Of a stretch of DNA of 64,000 nt, positions 24,978 to 37,100 are shown piece after piece. The stretch comes from Dipetalonema caudispina. Taxonomy: Eukaryota > Nematoda > Chromadorea > Rhabditida > Onchocercidae. Under the pieces are notes generated by a model. The model did not search any database. It worked only from the letters and a program-made list of their open reading frames with translations, and was not told where the DNA came from. The position numbers were made by a program, and so were the translations under genes. How positions within the stretch are numbered: the first letter of the stretch is position 1; the number at the start of each line of letters is the position of its first letter. The stretch is from the NCBI GenBank assembly GCA_013365325.1, contig JABVXV010000248.1:1-64000 (forward strand), in the 5' to 3' direction.

Positions 24978-27900
24978 ATGATGGATTCTGATAAGATTAT
25001 CGCCTGGAATGATTGCAGCAGTAAGGTACAATCGATGTATGTGAATAACGGAGCAACCAAGGTTTTTTTTTTTTTTTGTGTTCGATCGGTCTTTCAGGTT
25101 ACGAAGACGTCACGTATCTTTTAAAATCACAAATAGCGCTGGAAGGGTTGGCGGTACTGATCTGTATGTTTCTAAAAAATTCATTTTAGAAGTTGCATAG
25201 CATCGGGAAGGGTATGAGAAATATGCGGAACGGAGGAAGGGTTATAAGGTTTTGCTTGTTTTACCAACTTTCTGTACATTCATTGTCTCAATCGTAAAGT
25301 GGAGTGAAGTTCATTTCAGGATAACCTACTACAGGCAGTTGTTGCGGAAATTGTAACTAATATCGTTGATTTGGTATGCAAGGAATGTATGTCATTCGAT
25401 TACTTTTTTGACCGTTTCAATATTGTCGACCCAACAAGTTTTAGGTTTGTTAAAATCATTGCATGCTTTGTATAAGAGAATAGTTTTTTTTTTTTTCTTT
25501 TCGGCTACAGTAGAGTTATTATTTCAAATATTGTGTTGCTGTTTTAAGAATTGTTCATTCTCCAAGAAATAACGATGAACTGTTAGAAAGTGTATTCACC
25601 GTTCAGTCTAGTGGTGATAGTTCGGACGATGAATTCGATAGGTTTGTCTTCCTATTTTACTCAACGATACTGGATACCACATTTGCTTCACTATTGAATT
25701 TTGAAGCATATTTGATAATTTCCAACAATTAAAAGGATTAGGAATTGGTCGAGTAAAGGAATTTTGTTTTGTTGAATAAGTGGAATAGTTTTGTGTGTTT
25801 TAAATAAGTAAAGAGGTAACATGTTTTAGCTGATTGTTCGGGGCTATTTCAATCTTCCAAATTTAGATAATATAAAATTTTTTAAAACCTTAACTATAAA
25901 GTTTAGATCTTTAATGACGTTTGGTTGGTAGTTAGCTCAGTATATCCATATGATTAATTGAATTCTGTTCTAGATTTTTTTTCTTTTTTTTAGAATTTTG
26001 GAAAGTACTCGTCGACAAATGTCGCTGCAGCGAGAAGAGGAAGATGATGACATGGAAGTTGCCACTTCAGTGAAAACAAATACAAAACTTATTGAGCACG
26101 AGTATGATACAATGCCTGCTATCGAGGAGCTCAGGATTCATGTTGAAGAAGACATTCTGTTGGAACAGTTTGGAAAAATTGTGAATATTGTCGACAGATT
26201 AGGTAAGGCAGAAATTCCAAGATATGGGGTGATGCTTCATTATCATTACCGTATCGCTCGTTGTAGTGAGCTTTACCTGTAATCAGTGACTTTATTCTCA
26301 TATATCCATGTTACTGTGAAATAAATCAAAGATGAGCTTGGATGTATCATCTCAAGAATATGATGGACATTAATAATCGTAGTGTTATCCTGCGGCATTT
26401 ATTGCCAAGCTGAATAGATAATCATTCTGTTATTCTTTTGTGTTACTTGTGGAATTAACAATGTAGATATCACGTTCATACTTTAATACATGAGCATTAT
26501 TTGTATCGCATAATATAAATGCAATTTGTATTCTATTTCAGTAGTGATTGAGGCTGATTCAAATACTGCACTTGATTTTGGTACTGTAATTTTCGATGGT
26601 GAACGCAACGCTATGGGACGGGTACATTTGTTTCTGTTTTTCTTTATATCAAAATTAGTAGGATAGGAAATGAGGTATTCTTTTTATAAAATCTCTGGTT
26701 TTCTTTATATGTAGTGAAGGATTGTCGTTGAGATTCTTCTACAATTATTAAAGTTCTGTTTTCAACGAAACCGATAGATTTTTTACATTCTTTTATTATA
26801 ATAAGGTAGGCGAAACGTTGATGTAAGGTATTGTAGATTACATACATCGTCATAGATCGCTTTATCACCCTTAATTTCCTTGTTTTTTTCAAGTTGCTGA
26901 ATAAATCAAACTGTTCTTCCATTATTTCGGTTTCTGTTTAGTAAATTTGTTAAATAAATGGTTTGATTACCGCATTGTTCCAGGTATTTGACATCTTTGG
27001 ACCGGTTGTTAAGCCAATGTATGCGATTCTTTTCAACAACATTAAGGAAGCAAGTGAGTGGAGAGTGGGTAGTGCAATGTATTATGCCCCATCGTCTTCC
27101 CAGTTTACTCATACAATATTTACGGAGAAGTTGAGGCAGCAAGTTTTTCATTATTTGAAGTTTAAGTTTGATAAAAATGAAAATATCAGGGTGAAAATTT
27201 TGATGTTTCAATTATAATATTGGTGATTTATTAGAGAAAGGAACATTCCGCAGAGTGTGACTATGGTAGTAATGATTTTGAGGTGGTACTATTTAACATC
27301 CCGAGATAAGCTTATAATAGTAGCTATTTAATCAATCACTTATTACAGTCTTCTTGTTTGTTAGATTGTTTGTAGACTGGTTCTCAGTCATAACACAGTA
27401 AATAGTAGTCGACACTAAGTAGGTGAGAAGTAGTTGTTAATAGACAATTATTTTTCAGAGAAAAGGCAATTGATGGCTGTTGGGATGGTGAAGGTGAGTG
27501 TCCCGATGATATGCTAGCATTTAGTGATGATGAAACCGAACAGCGATATAGAGCGAAGCATCGATCTGTAAAAGTCAGCGATAGAGGTGCGTAGATTTGC
27601 ATTAGATGTTGTTAATTGTTTAGTGACTTCTTAAAAGAATAATACTGTTTTTAGTAATGGTTCTTAAATTTTTTCGCTCAATTCTTTAATGTTTTTCGAA
27701 TGCATTTTCGAATTCGAAGCAGACTTGTATATGTATTATAATTGATGTTTCGAGTGCAGGACTTTATGTTATATTGCATGTTTAGGTGTGCACATGCTTG
27801 ATAGTCCTAGAAATAAAAAAGCACGGTATTCGTCAAAACTTGGTCGGTCAAAATGTAGAAACAGCGGGAGATATAACATGATGCGGCAGTTTCGAAGTGA

Positions 27901-28464
27901 TTCAGAACAATATGGCAGTAGCACAATAGGCAGCAATTTGAAACAGTTAGTTGCTTGACGATTCCACTTTGGAATCCCATATATACTGATTATTCCTGAA
28001 TTTTTTGAGTGAAAAGGAACTACATTCAAACGGATTATCGCTGGTTACGTGAATACGCTTTAAATGATTGGAATAGGAGTTAATCCTGTTAGTCTTTGAA
28101 GTTTCATGAAAAAAATTGTATAATTATTTTCTGTTATAGGAACCCGACGCAGCAGTCATCTTTCTGGTCAGCAGCAGTGAACAAATCTAGGTTTCAGCAG
28201 TTTCAGTCAGATCTTCGTTTGGCATCTTCCGGGATTCCGGGACGTCCAAGTCATTCATTCTTTCAAAGAAACATGAATTCAAGGCAGCAGCTATCTTTCC
28301 ATTCTCTTGCAAAAGATGAAAAAATGTTACGTGAGGGAGTATTTCCCTGGACAGATGAAATTCAATTGCAAAACATGCATAGTTTACCTGCTCAACGTTG
28401 TACTTTAAATTCATCTTTAAATAATCGTCATTTGCATGTGTTTTCAAATCGAAGAAAGTCGTAG
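24978..28464 (+). CDS. NAF1: H/ACA snoRNP assembly factor NAF1
   Basis: Nuclear chaperone of H/ACA box RNPs: it holds the place of GAR1 on dyskerin during assembly of pseudouridylation guides. Ten exons fit: 24978-25020, 25098-25153, 25320-25373, 25607-25641, 25994-26202, 26542-26621, 26984-27159, 27459-27586, 27786-27945, 28140-28464, giving about 421 aa. After an acidic stretch (REEEDDDME) comes the Gar1/Naf1 beta-barrel (~118-185) with FGTVIFDGERNAMGRVFDIF and GPVVKPMYAILF, then the NAF1-specific YYAPSSSQFTHTIFTEKLRQQ and the acidic LAFSDDETEQR. The tail is rich in Arg, Ser and Gln and weakly conserved. The acceptor at 25607 and the donor at 27159 are the least certain joins, chosen because they alone keep phase. 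Confidence 0.9.
25063..25077 (+). repeat. T15 homopolymer in NAF1 intron 1
   Basis: A run of 15 T about 20 bp upstream of the exon 2 acceptor. It could serve as the polypyrimidine tract. Confidence 0.85.
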
Positions 28465-29240
28465 CAATAATAATGTTATGTCATCTTGTGCCTGATTTGA
28501 TTGTTTGTTTCTTCGGATTGTTTCATCGTTCTCGAAATACAAAATATTTCGATGTTTAATTGGTTACTCAAAATTTAACTGGCCAAAAAATTCGAAATTT
28601 ATCCTGGATCAAACATTTACATTCATGATAATTCATTGCTCTTGTATTTTTACATGTTTTAAGGTTCTTGAAAGTTCTTTTTTATTTCTTCGTGAGGGCG
28701 GTTCTTTGTGCTGTTTGTTTATTGGACAGAGTAGACATTTGATTTTAAAATCTGTATGAAATTTTTGAGACTATTGCGTTAAGCGCAGACAGACACTGCT
28801 TGACACTTAGTGCGTTCTAGTGATATGTAACATGCGAATCAGGCTATGATTCTAAGGTTATGCATATTTGATGGATAGACCAATATTTTGTCATTGTTGC
28901 CTTCTTTTAAAGTTAGTTAGAGTTTTATTCATTATGTTGCAAATTGGGAATAAAACTTTGTTGATGGCGTTCCCATACACGATGTCCACTGTGTATATTT
29001 CAGAACTGTGTACATTTCAACAAAACTCGTAGTCATAATGAACCATAAGTAATGATATCCTGATAAAATTACTGTTAGTTATGTTTATTGACACTAGAAA
29101 AGCACTTTACCTTTCTGCGTCTTTTGCAGCAGTGGTACGATTCTTACTGGATGCTGTTGCGAAGATCGCAGGTGAAGAAAATCGCTTTTGTTGGACTTGT
29201 TGTTTCTTGTCGTTGATGGACATGTTCCGATGAAAGAAAA
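28465..29240. other. Spacer between NAF1 and apm-3
   Basis: 776 bases between two genes on the same strand, with no coding character. GTCTTTTGCAG ends at 29128, about 110 nt before the apm-3 ATG, and may be a trans-splice acceptor or the end of a 5' UTR intron. Confidence 0.45.
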
Positions 29241-32200
29241 ATGCTGAACAGTCTGTTTATTGTTAATACTTCTGGGTATGTTCTCATCAGTACGTTACAT
29301 TTCGGCCTTCTAGTGAAAGGCATTATTTGGCTTATAGTCCGTGTAGGTCACTCCTTATTGTCATTGTATCTTCAGTTTTTTTATTCTCTGCAAAGTTCAT
29401 TCCTGCTGACGATTGGATGACTTTTCCTCCTTTCCTTAGCTTCAAGATAAATTTTTTAAAAAAATATCTAACAAATACATTTATAGTTTGAAGGGTTACA
29501 TGAATCGACAAAAAGAAACTATCTTAAATTTGACTAAATAATTAGGCTAGATAGGTTATTTATGATCCCACCTGAGCAGTACTGCTGAAAAACATGAACT
29601 TATATATATATATAATTCCGTTGCAAATGAAAACTTTTTTTACTGAAAAAGGAGTCGTGTTACTGAGAAAGCAAGAATGAAGCCGAATCAATAAATGAAA
29701 ATTCTTGTGATAGATGTCGAATAGGTACTAAACGATGAATTGAAGTTGACTGGTCTCACTACATTGGGGTTGTTCGAAAGTGTCTGTGGATAGGTAACAC
29801 GTGGTAGGAAATGATATTGGATTGAGTCAGTAAATGCAGTTTATCTATCCAAAATAGCTATTGTCTCCAGAAAATCAGTTTGAATGAGGATATGAACACA
29901 AGGAGCCAGCAATAGTGAACGATTAATTGAGTGATTATTGATGGGATAAACGAACTAATAACGAAATTTTGGATCGGAAGTGAGGTGACAAGATGAGGTT
30001 ATTTCTATTCCTGCGGACGGGCATAGTAATTTGCGCTGTATAGAGCTAGCGCTATCCTGCAATTTCATTTCTGAAGTTCTCTTAACAAAATACACTTATT
30101 ACTGAATGGCTTGACGCGATTCATCGGGAATCTGAAACTCCTAGTCAGATTCAAAAATGAACTTAAAATCAATCTTACATTTGTTTTTAGAAACCAAGTA
30201 CTAATGGTAAAGGTCGAGAAAGTCATTATAGTTCTTTTCATCATCTTCTTCATTTCTTTCCAAATATCATATTACTCTGCATTTCAGCGACATTATCCTC
30301 GAGAAACACTGGAAATCTGTTATTCATCGGTCGATATGTGATTACTTTTTCGAAGCCCAAAAAAAGGTATTTTATAAGCTGTTCAAACCAGATTAGTCGC
30401 AGCATGCAAGACCTATTTCAGTCTTGTCCATTTTAGTATCAGTTTCATAGTTTTTTTTCTCGTTCTTTTACATCGACTATAGTTTATCGGCTTATTCTTT
30501 TTTGAATTTAACATGTTAAATGGATATGTTCTCAGTATTCATGTTTCTTTCTTCTGGTTGATATGTTCCAATCCAGACATTGCCACCCTTACTAAGTAGT
30601 GAGATATTTAGATATTATTTAGTAGGATATATGATTTGATGGAAATTTGCTGATAGTTTCAGGCAGCCTATCCGGAAGATGTACCGCCAGTTATATCAAC
30701 TCCTCATCATTACCTCATCAGCGTTTATCACAATCATCTTTATCTTCTTGCTGTAACCGTATCGGAAAGTAGGTCTTTCATAATTTTTGTAAAAAGTCAT
30801 GAATTTCCTAATTCCAAAATCGTTATATTTATAAATTATACCTTTGTTTACTCTTCCTTTGTGTATACTTCTGATTAACTTTATCTGTTACTATCAAATT
30901 TTTCTTGAGTGCAAAATTGGACTCAAACTTTTCTAGATGATTTCGATTATCATCTGATGAACAACGGAAATAATTTGAAAGCTAAAAACTAAGGATAGTG
31001 AGCCTCATTTCACACTTCATTATGCTATACAATTCTATGTATCCATGCTACTCATAGGGATGAATAGAATATTTAGGTACATTAAGAGATAAATTCTAGC
31101 ACCGCCATTGATGGTAATCGAGTTTTTACATCGTGTTATCGCTACATTTGTGGATTATTTCGAAGAATTCACCGATAATGCTGTCAAAGAAAACTGCGTC
31201 ATGGTTTTTGAAGTAATTTTTTTTCATAACTTGTTTCATTGTTACAATATCAGTAACGATTTGATAGGAATAGATTCCCATAATTTTCTCTTATGGTTCA
31301 TCTCGACCATTACACTCTGATAGAAATTCTTACACTTCCTATTTTGAGTTATTTCCATCCTTTATTTTATTCTTATTAATATATTCTAATTATTCCAGCT
31401 CTTAGATGAAATGCTTGATAATGGTTTCCCATTAGCTACAGAATTGAACGTTTTGCAAGAACTTATCAAACCGCCTAATTTTCTTCGAACTATCGCTAAC
31501 CAAGTAAAATTTACAAATAATTTGACGATCATATAATTAAATGAATTTGTCAAACGAACTTTTTTTTCCGAAAATATCGGCACTCTCGTACAGGTCTTTT
31601 TGACGATATTTCCTTTTCAAATACTTGATAGTCAAATGTGGTTATGCAAGACAAAAAATTAGACGAATGCAGTAATGGTAATGCATGTGGAAAAAGTTTC
31701 TTTTTTCGAAGGTGATGGGTCGAACAAATGTTTCGGAAGTATTACCAACAGGACAACTTTCAAATATACCTTGGAGAAGAGCTGATGTTAAGTATACAAA
31801 CAATGAAGCTTACTTTGATGTTATTGAGGAAATTGATGCTATAATTGACCGGCAAGGTGCTACTGTATTCTCTGAGATACAAGGATATGTGAGTTTCCCT
31901 AGCCTATTAGTTGTTGGTGATTTCCGCATTCTCAAATTTTTTTTTTTAATATTCTCTATGTACTGTTTCTTGCATATTAATTTGTACTTCCTTTTAACAT
32001 CAAAAGGTTCATAAAAAATGATGTGGTTGTAAATGTCCATCTTGCTCATATATTGCCATCAACCAGCATAGATTCTCAAATCCTTGAATTCGATTCCCAC
32101 TCCAATATATAAAAATTATTTCTTCAGATAGATTGCTGCTGTAAACTTTCCGGCATGCCTGATCTAACGATGTCATTAATTAATCCAAGATTGTTAGATG

Positions 32201-34113
32201 ATGTGTCGTTCCACCCTTGCGTACGATTTAAACGATGGGAAGTAAGTACTTTTGTTGTTTCATTTTCTTATTTTTTTATCAGAGGCAGCTCTTTTCAGAC
32301 AGAAAAAAAGAATTTCTACATTTTTTCATTTGGGACGATCAGTTCGATAGAGGCCAATATATATTATCATCATTCTAAGGTTATAACAGCGACTCGAACA
32401 ATAAGATCTTAAATAATAAATCCAAAATACTTGGCAAACGTTAAAACACAGTTTTTTGATGAATACAGTTTTCATGAACTTAACAGAATGAGCGAGTATT
32501 GTCATTTGTGCCACCTGATGGAAATTTTCGCTTACTCTCCTATCATATTGGTTCGCAGAAGTAAGTTTAGTGACAATAAAGCTTTATTTTGGGTATTAAT
32601 TTCCAGATGTTAAAAGCTTTGATGATGAATTTTTTGGTTGATATAAAGAATCTTCTAAGTTAAATCGTTTCCATATGCAATTGCATCGAAAGAAACTGAA
32701 TGAATAAATAGTATGCATGCTATAGTAATTTTTAAATTTTTGCTTTATTCAGGAAAAAAATTTCGAAATGTTCAGAATTCATTTTGCGCTTCTTGTCATA
32801 TTTTTTTACACAAATTTCCTGTATTTTTCAGTATGGTTGCAATACCAGTATACGTACGTCATAATATATTACTTAAGCCAGGCAGCACTGGGCGAGTTGA
32901 ACTAACAGTTGGTCCGAAGCAGAGTATGGGTAAAGTGGTAGGAGTTCTCATTTTAGTTTTGATTTTATATATTAATGTCGTCTTTGTTTCTTTTTGTTAC
33001 TGTCATCAGAATTATGACGGGAATGAATTGGCATGAATGGAAGTCCGATTGGTTCTCTGTGGACCTTCTGAAAGGGCACTTGCCGTGTTAGTCTTCAGAA
33101 TGGTGAGTTACAGGTAATTGTGTGAATTATAGTAATGTGAAGCTTGTTTTCCAAGTACCTTCTAAATTCTCTGGAATATCTCTCAGTTGTTCTTTAGCGC
33201 CCCTTCGCGAATAGTAATAAAATGTTGACATGGAATGCAATGAAAATGCTTGACGCAATAGATAACGATATGAGATTATATTTATTATAATTAATTATTC
33301 TAAATGATTGCGATTTTCAGTTAGAAGATGTTATTGTGGAGATGACAATGCCGAAGCCGGTGCAAAATTGTATGTTAGTATCAAGCACTGGAAAATGCTG
33401 TTTTGATCCGACAACAAAATTGCTCCAATGGAATATTGGAAAGATCGAACTGGGCAAACCACCAACTTTGAAAGGAACTGTGTGTTTTTTTTCCGTTTTC
33501 TACCCAGCTTTTTTGCAAGTATTTTTTAATTTCTTTCTTCGTCTTAATCAATTGAAGTCTGAACTCGATTTTCTTCTCTATGAGCTTTGTCCAAACATAA
33601 TGTTTTGGTTAATATGTTCTGGAAATACATCTAAAAAAAGAGTTTTTCTGTCCTTAACATGTGGACTTTGTTGTAAATCTACGTAAGTGAATTCAAACGG
33701 TTTTATAATAATTTTTCACCAGAAAATCCAACATCATTAAATGAATTTGGTTTCTAATCTGTAATTTAAATCAATTTCGGTAAACATTTCAATTGTTAAA
33801 ACAAAGAATGAAAAACTGAAAACATTCAGTGTTTTAATCATTCCTTGAACTAACTTGCTAAGAAATGTGTAACTTAAGTACTACACAGTTTCCTGACTAT
33901 TCTGAATGATTTAAAAGAGTACATAATTTTTAGGTCTCCGTCAGCGGTACAGCAAATGTCGAAGCGCCACCGATTACCGTATATTTCAAAATTAATCAAT
34001 TGGCTGTGTCGGGGTTGAAAGTGAATCGTTTGGATTTATATGGTGAAAAGTATAAGCCGTTCAAAGGTGTTAAATATATCACTAAAGCTGGAAGATTTCA
34101 GGTGCGCACGTGA
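29241..34113 (+). CDS. apm-3: AP-3 complex mu subunit
   Basis: Medium chain of the AP-3 clathrin-associated adaptor, which sorts tyrosine- and dileucine-signal cargo from endosomes to lysosomes and lysosome-related organelles. Eleven phase-consistent exons: 29241-29275, 30288-30366, 30663-30768, 31100-31212, 31399-31503, 31712-31888, 32128-32241, 32487-32560, 32832-32937, 33321-33479, 33934-34113, giving 415 aa (human AP3M1 418). The longin-like N-terminal half shows the SGDIILEKHWKSVI block, PPVISTPHHYLIS, and LLDEMLDNGFPLATE. The mu-homology domain follows LPTGQLSNIPWRRADVKYTN and includes LLDDVSFHPCVRFKRWE and VSGLKVNRLDLYGEKYKPF, ending in the conserved FQVRT. Exon 1 is tiny (11 codons plus 2 nt) and lies 1 kb upstream. 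Exon 6 uses a rare AAG acceptor. An extra exon-like segment lies in intron 9 and an in-frame orphan exon lies downstream. Confidence 0.96.
29601..29614 (+). repeat. (TA)7 microsatellite
   Basis: A short uninterrupted TA dinucleotide run inside apm-3 intron 1. Confidence 0.85.
33010..33102 (+). other. Candidate cassette poison exon in apm-3 intron 9
   Basis: A 93-base segment is bounded by a good acceptor (CTGTCATCAG) and a near-ideal donor (ATG|GTGAGT). It lies between exons 9 and 10, which join in phase without it and then match the known AP-3 mu order. Inclusion would keep phase (31 codons) but brings an in-frame TGA at its ninth codon. This is the form of an alternative exon that triggers nonsense-mediated decay. 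Inference only; no expression data. Confidence 0.4.
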
Positions 34114-37100
34114 TGATTCTTATTTTTTGTCGTAATAGCTAGTGATGATGGGGCAGAGGTAAGGTATAAATGAAGTGTATATTGTATGTGACAATTGCTT
34201 TGGCTGAACACATGAACCATGAGGTCATTCTAATTTTACTGTAGAAAAATATTTTAAAATTAAGTTACAAATTTCCGTCTTCATCTTCTATCTTCGATTT
34301 CCGTTAGTTCATAGGATAGTTTGACGCGTTCAGTAAACTCATGTTGTTTGGCTATGGTATAATTATTACTAAATGCTAAATTGAACGAAGGAACGGATTG
34401 GATGGACGACTTATGAGATCATGTAGTCAATACTAATGATTATGAAGTTTAGACTGATAAATCTCACTCGCCCTCGTCATCTCTCCATTTCACTTTCTAA
34501 TCTTGATTTTTTTAAATTAGCATATTTTTAAATAGATGCAATCATTGCTTAATTTTCTACGAGTATTGGGAAGTTGCGATGTTTCTTCTATCATTTGTCG
34601 TGAGTATTTTGTAGTGCATCAAATCGCGCTTGTTGCTAATGTGAATGTTCATTAAATCTACTACTTTATTTTTCTGCTGAAAGATCTCTTTGATATCAGT
34701 GAAATCTATCATAAAGTTCGCATTTGCAGATGAATTTTCTCTGAAATATTTAGTAATAAAGATTCATTGAAGAAATTGCTAGTTTTTGTAAATGATGAAA
34801 AATGATGGATTAAATGAATTAGAAAAAAGACTCCGAATGGATATTTTTGTGACCAAAGATAACGTAGAATAAAAATTAGTAGTGAGAGGGATTTGAAATG
34901 GATTTTACGGAGAATCTGAGAAGTGAAGAGTTGTTATCATTTTCGAGAATTAGAAGGCGAAGTAAAGTCTCCCATTTCATATGCAATAGAATAAACCGAT
35001 TACTAGTTCTGATGGATAAGGTCAGAAGGCTAAGCAAATATTTAATTATTTCGATCTCGAAGTGAAGTAGAGTTTTCTTTGCTTAATTTTACAAAGTAAT
35101 TGCCTTATAAGAAAAGTCGGCATTGGTTCATCTGAAATAAATTTGAAAAAGGTTTCTTGTATGGGAAGGGAGAAGTGCCATTTGACGTAGTTAACCTAAG
35201 GGAAATTGCATTAAATGCTGCTTCGAGAGCACGGGTTACGCTCGTCAGGTGAATGATGATTGATAGTCGCAACGATCACAACAGTTGCGGAATTTGCCAA
35301 ATATTTGTGACAGGTATTGGTAGCATTTGAAGAAGACATACTAATTTTTAAACGAGGACAAAAATGCATAAATTATAATCGATAGAAGCGTCACATTGCA
35401 ATTGCATGAAGACAATGGAAGCGGATACATCGGGTGGTCTTCCATTCTTCCCTTATGTCGTTATACTGCATTTTCTATTTGCATTACATAATTCGAGTAA
35501 AAAAATGAAGTGAATTTATCGTAAGAAGGGCGAGTTATTTCAATCTTTCATTTGATAATCCACTTTGGACCGTTTTGTTTATTTTTTTAACTTTATGTTA
35601 AAGAGAAATTTTTTCATTTTTTAAAAGAAAAGATATGAATGAATATCTTCAATAACCGGTCGTCGTCCATTTATCTCAAACGCTTTCATTGCTATTTTTT
35701 CACTTTACATTTTTTTTATTACACATCGGTTTATTCTTTCTACATAAAAATTATGTTTAGACGTTCTTGTAATTAGTGATTGACGTACGGTGCATCTACT
35801 TTTGAAGTTACGTAACGGTACTCAATTTAGAGTATTCATTCTTGTATAATAGCACCAATTATAACGAAGGCTTGGCTGATGTGATCTTATGACTTCCCAA
35901 GCAAAAGTTGCATCTTTTAAATGACATATTGACTTTTTAAATATTCGAAATTCTATCGTCATTTGGAAAGTTGGATAATCAAATCTATCTGAAAGAACTA
36001 GTGACTGAAATAGGAGAAAACACTGGGAAGTGCTAATGATTCTCTTATCCGGATATACTCGATATTTATTAGGGGTGCTGCATTTCATTTGACCTTGTCC
36101 AGTCGAATGAAATGCTGTTCAACACGAAAATGATCGTTTGCATGAGTGCCAACAGTATATCGATTGGATTGGTTTTATCTTTCTGCTGATTTTAGAATTT
36201 TAATCTGAATTGGGTTGTAAAATTCGTCATTCTGCAAAATTTGCTTAGGAAGAAACTTGCTTGAGTTTTAAAACAAATGAAAGAACACTAGAAGCTTTTT
36301 AAAGCGACGAAAAAAGAATTCGAGAAGATAGAAAGGAAGAAAGAAAGAACTGTTCCCATCTACTAAATCCATTAATGAATTGAATTGATAAAGTAATGAT
36401 CAGCTCTTACACGATAAAATCCATCGATCGGTTGTTATGTATTTCAGATTAAGCTAATATTACCATCACCGGATGACAATAGCATAACTTTCGCAAGCAA
36501 TATAGTTAGTGTAGCAGTATTCAGTTTACTTGTTGCTTATTTGCTTTATTGTTTTGGGATTCGGATAGCGTTTACGTAGTACTGATGGTTGCATATACAT
36601 TGATATTCTCAGCTATGCCCACTGTAATATGCCTTGGGTTATCTGTTATTATTTGTATTCTAATTTGCCAAGATCCTATTGTGATTTCATCGTCACTCTG
36701 CTCAACACTCTTTCTTTACAAATTTGTTTTCCTTATATCTTTCCGCAACTTAGAAATGAAAAGAAAATTTTTATGTTCTCATTTTGGTAAACGATGAAAT
36801 AATTCAAATATAAGCTGAAAAGTAATCAGTGGATGGATTTAATTTATGCTCGAACGGTTGGCATCATGAAGTTCTTCGAAAGAAATTGATGCCCAACCAT
36901 TTCCGCATCTAAGTTGCCAACCAACTGAAGATTCAGTGCTTGAAATGGCTGGAATCTATTCTTTAAGAGTATGAAAAGCAAAAAGAGATTGCAGTTGAAC
37001 TTCATGACAACAGAATTGAGAAGATCAAAAACAAAGGAATTTCATTTCTTTTTATCTTCGTTGTCACCTCTATTCTGGATCAATTTCGCATTGTAAGCTG

